Assembly: GCA_037501455.1 (NCBI GenBank) | Contig: CM074856.1 | Coordinates: 51,675,001-51,739,000 of the forward strand | Direction of reading: 5' to 3' | Length of the DNA: 64,000 nucleotides | Source: Lantana camara | Taxonomy: Eukaryota; Streptophyta; Magnoliopsida; Lamiales; Verbenaceae | Shown here: one piece after another, positions 11,044-22,675 of the stretch | Layout of the letters: each line of letters opens with the position of its first letter | Position numbering within the stretch: the stretch's first letter is position 1 | Made by a program: the position numbers and the translations under genes | Notes under the pieces: model-generated | Database searches by the model: none | Told to the model about the DNA's origin: nothing | Seen by the model: only the letters and a program-made list of their open reading frames with translations

Positions 11044-11109
11044 TAGATTATTATAAATAAATTTTTTATGACACATTAACTCGTATTGTCATCTATTCTA
11101 TAATAAAAA

Positions 11110-11729
11110 AAAAAGTACCTCACAAATTGAAAAATTTTCACTTAAATTATAAATTAACCATCTTAATTATTCATAAAAGCTCTACTAAATTACAAATATT
11201 AGGGATAAAATAGAAATTCATTAATAATTTCTTGATTATCATACCAAAATATGTATACCCAAAATAACCTTTTAGTTATCTTCCATGATTCTACCATCCA
11301 GGGGTCTTTTGGTAACACCACTCCGAGAAAGAAAACTAAGAAGAATATAAAAAATAGAATGAAATTGAGGTTAGAGAACAGTGGGATTAATAAATAAGTA
11401 TGTTCTGTATGTGATGGGATTAATAAACGAGTCTGATTTGAAATCTGGGCTTCCAAAATAACATTGGGCCCAGAGTTACTTACCGGGTATAAGTTGATTC
11501 AGTAGTGAGCCTTTGACTTTTTATTGGGCCCTGTTGAGTCCAGTTTATAATTATGGCCCGATACGAATTACTACTGTAGAATTTTTAATTTTTCGTTTAT
11601 TGCAAAAACTAAAAAGTAATGCATTTGTCCACTGTTTTAATGTTGAAAATACTTCCATTAATTGATATTTTGGCAACAGTTTATCCCACTATTTCACTTA
11701 GACGAAAAACCAAAATTAATTCAATGAAT
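11110..11729. other. Non-repetitive stretch with promoter-like TGGGCC motifs
   Basis: Between the left subterminal repeats and a second CACTA-type end lies about 600 bp of ordinary AT-rich DNA. TGGGCC/GGGCCC occurs at 11465-11470 and 11525-11530, and ATGGCCC near 11553. TGGGCY is the site II element of many plant housekeeping promoters (TCP-factor targets). No gene follows directly. The 85-codon ORF on the minus strand at 11199-11456 resembles nothing I know and is probably chance. Captured host promoter DNA is possible. Confidence 0.4.
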
Positions 11730-12050
11730 CACTACTAGAAAAATAGTTTATTGTGACGTACTATTGTGACATTTTCTAAAAAGCGTCACAATAGACCTTC
11801 AATTGAGACGCTTTTTATAAATATATTTTATTAGACATAATTAATTGTATTTATTTAAATATTTAGTTATGAAAGTATATGTATAGAGATAATTTTACAT
11901 AAAGCGTCACAGTATAGGATATTTAGTGTGATGCTTTTAATAGAGCGACTCAATTTATTATATTTATTGTGCGTTCTTTCTCAAAAGCGCCTCAAATTAT
12001 ATTTTAATTTTATCTTGATAAATTTTTTTTTGGCGGAAATCAAATCATGA
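11730..12050 (+). repeat. Second CACTA-type left terminus inside CACTA-2
   Basis: CACTACTAGAAAAATAG at 11730 is followed by subterminal repeats AAAAGCGTCACAATAG and GAGACGCTTTTTA. This is the organisation of a CACTA 5' end but with a different terminal sequence from 9798. I found no matching right end; the outer right end at 14872 is flanked by AGA, not by the AAT that precedes 11730. It could be a nested element that lost its right end, or the remnant of a fusion. Confidence 0.6.
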
Positions 12051-13266
12051 CCAAAAAAATTGGCAGAAGGTCTTGGCGCTATTCACCAAACATTTTCCCT
12101 AAAAATTTTGAGTTCCTTTATGCAAATAGTCTAAACTCAAAACTCTTAAAGAAATCTCAAAGAATCCCTAAAATTACAAAGAATCCTAAATCGGTCTAAA
12201 ACCTTTGCTGGACATCAAACCTACTCTGAGATCTCTCCACAGAATCGGTCTAAGGAGATGAAGAGCGCGGTTGCAACTCCGGTACGATAGCTTCGACAAT
12301 CAGCGCAACCCCACATAATCGTGCAACTCCGACAGAATGTCTTCGACAATCGATTTTTTCCCATCACAAACATCGATTCGTCTCTTAGGTGAAGAACACT
12401 GTAAATCACGCTTATTATCAATGTTATTTTTTCTCATATTTCGTGTTTCCTTAGTTTTTATTATAATGCAATCCCTAACTTAAAGTCTTGATTAATGATA
12501 ATATAAGTGAATAGACCATGCACGGTAATTATATATTCGTAGTTGAGTAATTCTTTTTCTGATTATTAGTGGGAATGTGTTGAAAGTTGAGAAAATCATG
12601 TTGTTCTAATTAGCCAAGAATGACACCAAGCGCCTTGCTCTTACGATCAAAAAGGTGTTGTGTTTGCTACTTAATTTGCTGAGGTGAGAAGTAATCATTT
12701 TTGTGTTTTTTAGTGAATTGTATGGTTTTTTGATTTTCTGGGTGATGATTTAGCTTTGGTTTTGTTTAAATGGGAAGATAATATTCTCTCTGAGTTTAAT
12801 TAATAGTTGAATTGACCCTTTCCTGGTCTGGATTACTCATTTCTTGAACATATTGATTAGTTTTGGGTTAAATGTTGAGTAAATTTTATTTTTCAAATTA
12901 TTACTTGGATTGGGTTTGTATATTAACTAATTGAAAAGAAGTTCAAAGTGATTTCTTAAGCAAATGTTTGCTACCCAGCATTTAGCTCTTTAAAGATGCA
13001 AACATGTTTCTGGTTATTGCTCGGAATGTGACTTTATTGAAGAAGAATAAACTTTATTTGAATGGTTTGTATTATCTGATTTTCCTGTTATCCCTCTATT
13101 TCCCGTATGGAGAACACCAACATTATTTTGACGTGTAGTTGTCTCCTCTTAGAAACGGATACTCAAAGTTGAAGAAAAGGAACACTCTGTGGAGGTTGGA
13201 TTCGAATTGAGTATTACAATTGAAGGTATAATGAAATAACATACGAAAATTTGATACTCATTGTAG

Positions 13267-13614
13267 GTTCAAATGAGCCGGTTAGAGGAGGAAGTTATGG
13301 AGGAAGGAGGAGAGCCTATGTCTGAGAATGAAATTCTTGTTTCTACACTTGGTCGAAAAGGAATGGTAGGTGTTATAGAGGTACCTCGTGGAAGTTCATT
13401 AAGTGCTCAAAAAGATCCCAAACTTGTTGAGGACTTGGCGACAGCTAAGAATGAACTTGATGTGGCCAATCAAAAAATTGATACCCTCAGTCAAGATTTG
13501 GAGGAGCAGAAAGAAATAAACAAAAGCAATGAACACAAGATTGAGGCCCTACAAGTGCAAATGCAACAAATGCAAGAATTATGGTCGAAGATGCAAGCCA
13601 TGAACAACAAGTGA
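13267..13614 (+). CDS. C-terminal exon of an En/Spm-type (Ptta-like) transposon protein, partial
   Basis: The frame is open from the splice-acceptor-like TTGTAG ending at 13266 to AACAACAA followed by GTGAGTAATA, a good donor at 13612. The next exon would begin after TTGAATGCAG near 13825 and reach a stop within two codons (GAATGA). The product is acidic then strongly helical: ILVSTLGRKGMVGVIEVPR followed by a coiled coil with heptads from about residue 50 to 110 (ATAKNELDVANQKID, EHKIEALQVQMQQMQELW). This pattern is seen at the C-terminus of plant Transposase_24/Ptta proteins encoded by CACTA elements. The conserved upstream domain is not found, so the gene is truncated. ATG 13273 may not be the natural start. 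Confidence 0.55.
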   Translation, partial: VQMSRLEEEVMEEGGEPMSENEILVSTLGRKGMVGVIEVPRGSSLSAQKDPKLVEDLATAKNELDVANQKIDTLSQDLEEQKEINKSNEHKIEALQVQMQQMQELWSKMQAMNNK

Positions 13615-14089
13615 GTAATATTTTAAAGTTTTTTGTAATTTGAAAAGGGTTTTCCTATAAAATAACTTAATTTGTTTTGGTCGGTTGTGCTTAATGTCTT
13701 TTGTGCATTTTATTTATGTGGTTAATTGTGTATTCTTGGACTAATGCCCTGTGTAGAGTTTATTTGTCTGGACAATTGTGATTTGGGTTTTCTTTTTCAT
13801 AATAATTTAAATTTCTTGAATGCAGGGAATGATTCCATCACATGATTGCCATTTTGGAAAGAATGGAGAAGAAAGAAAAACTGAGTTGATAAATAATGTT
13901 TGGACTATAGTAAGTTTTGAGACATTTAGTTGATAATTTTGTTATTAATGCACTGCATGTACTTTTGGATCTTCTAATTTAATGTTGACATGAATATTAT
14001 CGAACGATATTATATAATTTAATATCTTTGTTTGGTTGAGTTGGTATCTTCGTATTGTATGAGAGTTAATTATTTCGACGACAAATGAA

Positions 14090-14872
14090 GTTTTATTGCC
14101 TTAGAAAATTAGTTCAAACTTTGTGCGACAAAATAGTTTGTCACTACAGGCAACACATATTATCGACAAAAAATAATTCGTCACTAAAAATTAAATTTGA
14201 TATTTTTAGTGATAAATTAATTTGTCACTTAACATATGAGGTTTTCTTTATTTGACAAAAAATATAACATTTTGTGATGAATTAGTTGTCACGATAAATA
14301 TGTTCTGGTAACAAATATATTTGTCATGATATCATATGATTTGGTGACAAAGATGCTTGTCACGATAAACACGTTGTAGTGACAAACATATTTGTTACGA
14401 TACTATGTTATATTTGTCACGACAAAACGTGATGTGGTGACAGATATATCTGTCACAAGAGATGCCCAACTAATGTTGTTGTAGTGACGAATTTTTGGCT
14501 ATGATGACGAAAGGTATGTAGATATATGACAAAATATTTGTCACATTAGAACATATTGTTGTTGTGACAAAAATACTTGTCATAATAAGTTGTCATCTGG
14601 TTGAGCCTTTCGTGACAAATCAAATTGCAGTGACAATATGTATACCCTATTGTGATAACAATTTTGTCACATGAACAGAGTTTTTCGTGACAAATACACT
14701 TTTGTCACAAACTTGTTGTGACAAACATAGATTGTCGCCCAGGACTTTATACGATGGGCCTATCGCGACAGTAAATGTGACAAAAAAAATTGTCACAATA
14801 GGTCTATTGTGACAAATTGTTCATGTCTTGCGACAAAATATTTTGTCACGAAAAACTGTTTTTTTTGTAGTG
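14090..14872. repeat. Right subterminal repeat array of CACTA-2
   Basis: More than twenty copies of TTTGTCAC / GTGACAAA in both orientations, about every 20-40 bp, often as pairs such as TTGTGACAAACA. The array ends at the inverted repeat at 14859-14872. In En/Spm such motifs bind the transposon-encoded regulator. Confidence 0.85.
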
Positions 14873-15969
14873 AGAGAGATGGTCATGTCATTTCCTGTTA
14901 TGTCTCAAGGACAGTTTAGTAGTTTTACACAAAATGGGGAGTGAACTAAAATTATGAAAGTCAATTGGAGGGTAAATATGATGAATTTTCGGAGTGGGAA
15001 ACTAACTAAAATTTGAGTTATCATGTGGAGAGATTTCCCACATTTCCCCTTTATGTTTAATATTTTATACTTTAACTTTTCAGTTTTTTTTTTTTGAAGA
15101 AAATGTTAATTAAATTAAATGGTTTTATGAATGAATAGTTTATCTTAATCATCATATATTCTAGAATTATTTTATAATTTTTTTGTATTTTTTATATCTG
15201 TATTAAATAAATAAAATATATTCATTATCATTGTGGTCACTAAAAATTTCATAGATATAAAAAGAATTATAGAAAATATTATCTAATACAAGTATTGCAT
15301 GATGAATTACACTTCAAAATTTTTGCAAGAATTTTTTAAGATTTTTTTACATTAATCAACTATATTTATCATAAACACGCCCTCCGTTTTATAAAATGTC
15401 GCGATCGTTCTACGACATGACACTAAAATTAGAACAGTGTCCGCCGTTCCGTTCTCTGTGATCACAACTGTGGACCATGCGCTCCTGGTCGAAGCCTCCA
15501 TTTCTTTAAAATTCTGAGGAATATGAAAGATGATCACAATTCTAGTCAGCTAATAAGTCTACTCTTTTTTCCTAATTTCGATTTCACTCAATAAATCTTA
15601 AAAAAATAAAAACAAAAAAAATTATATAAAACCTATAAATAAAGCATCGATGAGTCCCTGTGCTGATTCGCCCCTTAAAATGTTAACATTCAGTGTGTCT
15701 ATTGAACTGCACAAGTGGATGAACTTATTCGCATGTGCCGGCCAGCTTGATTCATTGGCGATAAAGTGTAGACTTCCGTGTATGGGCTGTGACACATTTC
15801 AAGTTTTCATCATTGTGCTTTACTGTTTGATAAAAGACGACAGATAGAAAGAGATGAGGTTTAGGAAGGGAAATTCTTCCATGAGCCGGGTGTGGGCTCA
15901 ATTCCTACACCCTGACCCGGTTCATTTTTTATTTAAAAAGGTACAGCACCACTTTTTCCTTTTTCTTTG
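14873..15969. other. Stretch without recognisable gene or element
   Basis: AT-rich DNA between CACTA-2 and the copia-1 LTR fragment. Short ORFs (15352-15537 minus, 15650-15847 plus) have no recognisable domains and no supporting context. I see no inverted repeats, LTR ends or RNA genes. It may be the original, non-mobile host DNA of the locus. Confidence 0.5.
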
Positions 15970-16391
15970 TTTCTCACGGGGGACATCTCAGTGATGAAAT
16001 TCTTGTGACAATCACCCTTATGTATTATGAACGCATCAACATATGCACTTATCACTCCATGAAACTGAGTGATCCTTCAAAAGGACATAATCACATAAGC
16101 AAGTCTCAACAGAGTCAAGGTCGACACTCCCACTATCTGTCGGACTCATTGACTTGGAGAAGTTTCTAATCCTTGTCTATGGAGTTAAGAACTTGTTTCA
16201 TGTATCGTTCCCATAACGACAAAGTTCATAACGGCCTCATCGGATTAGGGGAGTTCAGTACATGCAAAATACAATCAAACCCAAACAAACATAAATAAGC
16301 ACATAAAGAAGTGATTGCCTATCAACAAAATCATTTTTTTTATTATTCAAAGATTGCTTGTGATTTTACAAGGAAATAGTATAGCATAAAA
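15970..16391 (-). repeat. Copia-1 3' LTR fragment (left of LARD-A)
   Basis: It is homologous to about 51285-51690 of the copia-2 LTR, sharing TTCTCACG-GGG, CAAGTCTCAACAGAG, CACTCCCACT-TCTGTCGG and CATTGACTTGGAGAAGTTTCT. The outer part of the LTR is missing. The LTR resumes at 25362 after LARD-A with its TAAAA duplication (16387-16391 and 25362-25366). Confidence 0.85.
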
Positions 16392-19066
16392 TGTAGCACC
16401 CGCGACGAGAGTACCACATCCCCCGCACTATGAATTCGGTCCACACATGAAATGGCATACATGAACTAAACTCACGGCGAACGGAAGATAATAAAAGACT
16501 ATCTTAGCTAGGCAGGATCTTACCCTGTAACAAATCAATAATACCAGCGATGCGGAAGCAAGGCAATGACATTTGCAATATCCATGAGAAATAAATGTAA
16601 TTCCATAGAAAAGTAAACACGGGTTCCACTAAATGATACACCTATCCTAACCTGTCCCGAATGACTTCAACGTAATAACATAGAACGGGTTCAAGTAAAG
16701 TCCTAGAAACCTATCCCGAGTTCAATACAATTCAGTAAATAAATCAATAAATAAGTCCATTCGATAAGTAAATATAATATGCAGTAAGTGTACACGTGCA
16801 GGACTCGAATAAGGACAAATGACTCAATCACGCCTAACAACCACAAGTGAGGAACCTGGAAGAGAAGGGGAAAAGAGGGATCAATCTCTAAAAGACTGAG
16901 TGAGCAGGAGGAATACATATATATCGAAACATGCACATGCAAGTTGTAAATCCCGAGCAACGTTTTAGTTAAAGTAGTTCCCGTGAGGGCAAGAAATCAT
17001 TTAAGCTATGCTCGGACTTTACAACTATCACTTTAGACACTTAGTTACAATTCAGGCTATCAGTGGCTCGGCGAGTGAGCGTGCACAATCTTCAACCAAA
17101 CTCTGACAGTGTACAATAATTAGGTTCCAGTTTTAAAGGTGATCATGCAAACCATTCGTTACCATACAGTGCAGTAGTGCAATAGTGTACTCAATCAATA
17201 CAATCAGTCAGTGCAATCAATACAGTAACCCGAGGACAGCCCGTGGTACCGGACTCACCCCTAGTCTCCTTTTCCCTCCAATTATGGGAAGGTTGCGAGC
17301 CTTTCATAATCCAGTCATGGTGAGCGTTAGGAACATGACTCCCACGCCCGAGATTCCTTCCTCCACCAACTCCTAGTGGATTCAGGGTTCATCTAACAAC
17401 GTGGGAAAGTGTAAGAGATCACTGTCGGCTCGATGCCTCCCCGGATTACTCAATACACTCACCCTGGGCCCCAACCAGTGTGCAGTACAGTATCTAGCCA
17501 AAACAGGAGTGATCAGTCAATAACAATAACAATAGGTTCAGTTTCAATTACCGTTTACTCGATAACTTGTTTGAAATCAAATATACTTAAAATTATAGAA
17601 TTTAGGCCAAAACTTACTCATGTAGGTTTTAGGGTTAATACGTAACTAGAACGGAAAACACCCTCCCCTGACAATCGACGGAATAAGACAAGTGTGCAGA
17701 ACAAAGTTCACTCGGCCGATGATCTCCGCCCTAAAGACGAACTGAAAAAGAAGGGAAACAATGTGTACTCGTGAGAGGAGACTCAATGATGATACCAATT
17801 ACGACGCACGTCATTGATATGAAATGGCATGAAAGTCATGGAACGATATATAAGATAATAAGGTAAGGCATGATCATGTTCTTGCGTGCAATTAGGGACA
17901 ATTAGGTCATGTAACACTTACATTCATTAAACGAGTTCAATTGCATGAAATTATGCGAGTAAAATGATGTAATAATACATAGACATGCAAGGGAAGTCAC
18001 GGAATAATAATACACGAACAAAGCACGAAAATACACTAAGGCATGGGTGGGAACGACCTCGCCCACTCCGGGAACGGCCATGCCCAGCAGCTCCGCCCAT
18101 GGGAACAGCCATTCTGTTCCCAGCTCCCCGAACTTCTCCCTGCGGCTCTGTAAAGAATTGGTGGAAATGTCTCGTGGTAACTGCCGTTCCCAACTCCTGT
18201 TCAACACGGGAACGACCGTTCCCACCTGGTTCGCCTGGTACAAAGCAGAAATAGCAACAATGGCAGGAAAGACACACTCCACACACAAACACAACCCTAA
18301 ACCACTCCAAAAAGCATGAAATTAATACCACAGACCAAGTAAAACACGTAGATCACGTATTTGCACGTTAGAACTCGTAAAACGGCCTTGATCACATAAA
18401 ACTCACACCCCGATTACTATTTATCATCTTCCCAAATAATCATATAGGCATATATCCGAGGCACGAAAGCTATATCAAATTAAAGCACGTAACGAATAGA
18501 GCACGAATCTTACCTTAGGTCGTTGATCGGACGGTTGGATCTTGAAAACCCGAACTTGAGGTCTTGGAGCCAAAATTGGGAAGTTCTCCTTCTCTCTTCC
18601 TTCATGGCTGTTGATCGATCAAAATGGGGAAAAAGGGATAAGGCTGGCCCTTTTAGGGCTGGTCAATCGGGTCAGTACAAACGGGTAGGGTCAAGTGGTA
18701 TCTGATCCACCCGGATCAGATTTAAAACTGTTGGGCAATCAAAAAACTTTAGAAAAATAAAATGTTAAGTATTTGAATCCGAATCACCGCAATGAACTCA
18801 ATAATAAGACTGGAATTCGAATCCGAATTCCCGGGCTCAAGGTAGCCATGAAGGCCTCATAACACCCTAATTAAAATTAGGTTCCTAACTTGCAATTATT
18901 GAACAATTGAGTCCAAGTACAATTTTAATAAATTTCTAAAGCGCACATAACTAAATAAAATTACATGTTGAAACGTTACACATGCGACGTCACATAAATC
19001 ACATAATTACATAATTAAACCCTCTCGTGACGTCGTACCTGACTTGCTGGAAAACGGGGCATTACA
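16392..19066 (-). repeat. LARD-A 3' LTR (2675 bp)
   Basis: Plus-strand ends are TGTAGCACCC and GGGGCATTACA. It holds the shared block GGCTCGGCGAGTGAGCGTGC near 17065, the hairpin region near 16883 and a GC-palindrome cluster at about 18041-18223, including GGGAACGACCGTTCCC at 18208-18223. ORFs at 17902-18331 overlap this GC-rich cluster and are shadows. Confidence 0.92.
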
Positions 19067-19080
19067 ACCTCTCCCCCTTA
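19067..19080 (-). other. Polypurine tract of LARD-A
   Basis: On the minus strand TTAAGGGGGAGAGGT directly precedes the 3' LTR, in the position and composition of a retroelement PPT. LARD-B has an equivalent AAGGGGGAGAGAT at 38158-38170. Confidence 0.85.
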
Positions 19081-22000
19081 AGAAGGACCTGTCCTCAGGC
19101 CCACTGCCTCGAGTTCTGGACTCTAAGCAAAACTCTCTGTGTTCATCCCACATGGGGTTCATGACATCCCGATAGAGATTAGTTCAGAAAGGTCTTCAAG
19201 CACAAGGGGAGTCTTGAACGAACTCTACAATCTGTTCACGATCTTGATCCAAATATGAGTAGTCCGGACATCTCGCACGATAGGAGGGTCTACACGAGAT
19301 TTAGCTCCCACTGTTTGATCTATACTAACCATCCCACGCTCGGTATCACAAGTGGAGTAGTTAACGAACTTCCACCACTTGTTCTCCATCCCCAAATGGG
19401 TCCTCCAATCCAAACGGGTCCTCCATCATCACATCAACTTCATGGTTTGAAGTTGGTTTCTTGAACCGCCACTAGCTTCAAAACATGGTCTCCAAAGACC
19501 CGTTGCACAGCACGACCCTCATTTCACCGTGTGACTAAGGCACTTGCTCACTCCAAAGCAATAACAAATAGCCATAAACTACATACAATAATAATTAAGG
19601 ATAGGCCTGATGCACATGATTTGCATGTTGAAATGTACCGTTCACCGTTGATTGGGGATCTTCTTTCATATTGATCCGAGTTGATACTTGACTAGTTGAA
19701 GATTTTTCTAATCATAGTGCCTTGCCTCAAGTTGCCCACTATTTCCAATACTTCGGTGATCACCCGGTTTCTCCTCCACTATCTACTTTCTAATCCAATT
19801 ACCGTACCCCGAAAAGTCCAATGTAGATATAAATATTTTGGTGATTACTCAGCCTTCAACTTACAATCAAATCCTTTACTCTCTTTAACACCATGGTCCG
19901 AGGATTTAATTCTTGAATGTGTGCTTGGTTTTAACCATAACTAACTCTTCCTCTTCTCAAATCATATTCAACCCTCATCATGAATTATAATCAACCTTCT
20001 CGGATGTTTGGGGTATTCATTTAATAGTTCTAAGTCTAGTCCCTAATCTTTATAGTATTTCCGGTTCATCATGGAAAATCCAACGAACCGGTAATCCATC
20101 TTATTCATGTTGTGTTTTCCTCCCTACATATTTCCCTTCCAACACTCAACGGAACGGGCTCTCACTTTCATCCCAAGGTATGAGGATCCGATCTAGTGTC
20201 CTTATATAATATTCTTCTCTCCAATTCTTAAAATTCCTTAAGACTTGAAATACGGTGCACAACAATGTCCTTGCCCCTTGAAAGATTGACTTTGTATGAC
20301 CTCGAGATAAGAAATTAACGGCGTGGATCCTAGAGCCGATGTGACCCTTACTTATCCTTTACTTCATCTTGTTGTGTCAATTACCACCCTTCCCTTGAGT
20401 CCATATTTTTATATCTTGAAGTGCATACTTCTTTGAATATCATTTCCAAAGTTTCATCCATCTCGCTTAGAAGTTGAATTGAACACTAATCTCTCATGAT
20501 TCCTTGAATACCCCCTCTCGGCCTTTTTGAACTTATTCCCACAATTTTCTCATCTCACTCTTGAAGGTAATCAAATGCCAGAGTCTTTCACTTCTTCCCC
20601 GTTTGGCCATTTCAAAAAATCCTCGTTGGTTGTGACTCTTGAAATTTTATTACCCTTATTAAAATAGCCTGCTTAAGCACAATTCCAACTTTCAAATCAT
20701 CTCCTGGTCGGCTCTCCCCCTTAGGAATTTCCATTCGCAACCATTGAATTCGTGGCATCAATTCTTAAATTTGAAGATTTTCAATTCCTTCCATTTAACT
20801 TTCTTGATATAATCGATTCCAATCACGCCACTTGTCAAGAATTTCCTCACATTACTTTTGATATGATCGATAGGAATAGCAACCCACTTCTACCACTCCA
20901 GCTCCCAGTTATTTCTCTGACCTCTAATTTGCTCTTTCCTTTTTGGTCCACACCTTGCAACCCAATACTTCCTTTTCCTTATCATGATTCAGTTGTGTCT
21001 CGGTTGGAGTGATGCTTGCCGGATAAAGTGAAGAGAATTCCTATCAAGAAAACACTTAAGATGCATGTTGGGTTAAAATGTCGATGCACATATCACCCTT
21101 GTAAATAATTTTAAGATGCAACATGTTGGAGCAATTATGTCAATTAAAGATACACAACTTAATAAAAGAATTTCAATAATTTAAAATAACGTATGATGCA
21201 CGTGCCATGAATGCGTTAAACCTGTCACCGTAATTGCATCCTTTAGCTTGGCTCTTGTTCTTTATTTGCTGAAGTATAAACTTGTCTTGAATTTATTGAC
21301 CATCTCTTGTTACCTACGGTCTTCCATTTCTTTAAATTTCTCTATCATCCACTTACACATCTCCATCACATGAGATTGAAATTTCTTGACCCGATCCCTT
21401 TCCAAGTATCGACCTCCAAGTGTTGCCCGAACCTTTACCATAAATGTTCCTTGGTCAAAGTTTTCTTGTATCACTCGCACAACTTTGTAAGCCAAAATTA
21501 TGCTTCTTGAGCTCAAATTCTACTACACCCATGAAATTGATACCTTGATTTCTCGCAAAGAACTAAGCTCTAATTACTGTCTTAAATCTTCGCCTAGCCA
21601 TCAACTTGATTGAAGCCCTCGGTTTATTCTTTATGATTTCAAATACTCGGATGAACTCACCTTCCAATTGCTTACACTTGAGCACCTAATTTTCCACTAA
21701 AAGCTCGTTGCGTTTCTTTACCGTTTCCATTTGTTGCTCCATATCCTCCAATTCAATATCACAACACAACAATTCATGTTGGATCTCATCGTTCAATTCT
21801 TATAATTGTCGTTGTCATGAACCCAAAATTGGTCTATTTCTTAAACACTCTAAATTGATCCGAACTATTCCAAGGTCTGAAGGGTCTCGAATCATCCCAA
21901 AATTGATTCCTAAATTCTTACCTCAACCTAAACCACTTGAGTTACTTTCTTCTCATACCTTGATTTAGTTCCGACGAGTTGAAGATCCTCAATTTGCCTA

Positions 22001-22655
22001 CAAATCCGAACCTTGAATCATGAGTACCCTGAGAACTTCCTTCACTTCTTCCTTAAGTTGAGACAGTTCTCTAACCCTGGTTGATCCACTTCTTCTCATA
22101 ATGAAATCTCACGTAGCTATCTTGTAACTCATAAGTATCACTTCCTACCAATTTCTCGCCAACTATCCACCAACTTTCATAAAACTGGTAAGTTGCTTCC
22201 ACAATTAATTCTTCTATTCCGAATCTTATCACTCGATCCATAGCACAATTAGAGAAGAAGATCCTAGCTCTTAAATGCTTGTAGAAATCCTCGATGCATT
22301 CCTTACAACTCTCAAGCTAAAGAAATGAGCTTGGGGTAGTTTGTAGTTGTTGTAGAAATTGGCCGTGGTTTGATATTATCTTCGTAACCTAGAAATCACA
22401 ACTCATTCCAAAATGAATGCATGGGATTAGTGTATGCTCATGTACATAATCAACACCAAAAGCATGGATTCGATGCAACAAGCAACATGCAAATCAACAA
22501 AGTTTTGAAAGAAGCATATTTAACAATATTTTTCATGTCAAGTAACAATAACAATGCTCATGTTCGATGCGGTACACATATTGACAAGTTGATCCTAAGC
22601 CGTTCGACTATACTCGACACGGCACGACACTAGAACTCCGGTTTTGCAACCTGGA
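19081..22655 (-). other. LARD-A internal region, no gag-pol
   Basis: This 3.6-kb interior is pyrimidine-rich on the plus strand (purine-rich in sense) and holds no recognisable retroviral domain. Blocks are shared with LARD-B, for example the PBS-proximal GGCCGTGGTTTGATATTATC (22361 here, about 41109 there) and the stretch near 21040 (CTATCAAGAAAACACTTAAGATGCAT) matching about 39950. Plus-strand ORFs of 60-86 codons are chance openings of the pyrimidine-rich strand. A decayed coding stretch lies at 21310-22317. Confidence 0.8.
21310..22317 (-). pseudogene. Relic of an unidentified coding region in LARD-A (helical / coiled-coil segment)
   Basis: In sense orientation three open stretches follow one another with stops and frameshifts between them. 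22090-22317 contains MDRVIRFGIEELIVEATYQF and VGSDTYELQDSYVRFHYE. About 21560-21790 contains LEDMEQQMETVKKRNELL then LKCKQLEGEFIRVFEI. 21310-21516 contains GGRYLERDRVKKFQ and WMIEKFKEMEDRR. Heptad-like spacing suggests a coiled coil. LARD-B keeps matching pieces (MEDMKQQMEMVKK...CKQLE) in the same order. I do not recognise a family. It does not look like gag, PR, RT, RH or INT. It may be a captured gene or an accessory ORF of the ancestral element. Confidence 0.5.
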
Positions 22656-22667
22656 GCTCTGATACAA
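22656..22667 (-). other. Primer-binding site of LARD-A
   Basis: The minus strand reads TTGTATCAGAGC, one change from the initiator-Met complement TGGTATCAGAGC seen in the other gypsy elements. It sits 8 bp inside the 5' LTR. Confidence 0.85.
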
Positions 22668-22675
22668 ATTAAAGA

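Larger units (their letters stand above)
9798..14872. mobile_element. CACTA (En/Spm-type) element, composite, TSD AGA
   Basis: The left end CACTACAAAAAAAATC at 9798 and the right end TTTTTTTTGTAGTG at 14872 are inverted copies. AGA flanks both (9795-9797 and 14873-14875). Subterminal repeats TTGTCACAATAG and TTTGTGACAA fill about 500 bp on the left and nearly 800 bp on the right. Inside are a nested inverted-repeat element (10345-11043), a promoter-like stretch, a second CACTA-type left end at 11730 and a transposase-like exon at 13267-13614. At 5.1 kb with only one recognisable exon it is not autonomous. The match of TIR and TSD favours the outer pair, but two elements merged by recombination is an alternative. 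Confidence 0.75.

Noticed and set aside
11199..11456. 85-codon hydrophobic minus-strand ORF as a membrane protein
   Set aside because: Phe/Leu-rich wording reflects AT-rich DNA. There is no upstream promoter in that orientation and it lies within CACTA-2.
12700..12713. TTTTTTAGTG followed by AAT as the right end of the CACTA starting at 11730
   Set aside because: The AAT match is only three bases and the terminal inverted repeat does not match CTAGAAAAATAG beyond the first bases; it lies in an intron-like stretch.
15650..15847. 65-codon ORF as a host gene
   Set aside because: No domain, no homologous copy in the window, no promoter or splice context; expected by chance at this length.
17902..18331. 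Four overlapping ORFs of 89-130 codons in the LARD-A LTR, with counterparts at 24172-24626
   Set aside because: They cover the GC-palindrome cluster on both strands. The two LTR copies give different frames and lengths, so there is no conserved protein.
20752..21968. Plus-strand ORFs of 67-86 codons in the LARD-A interior
   Set aside because: Antisense to the element and opened by pyrimidine-rich composition; the sense strand has the conserved relic instead.
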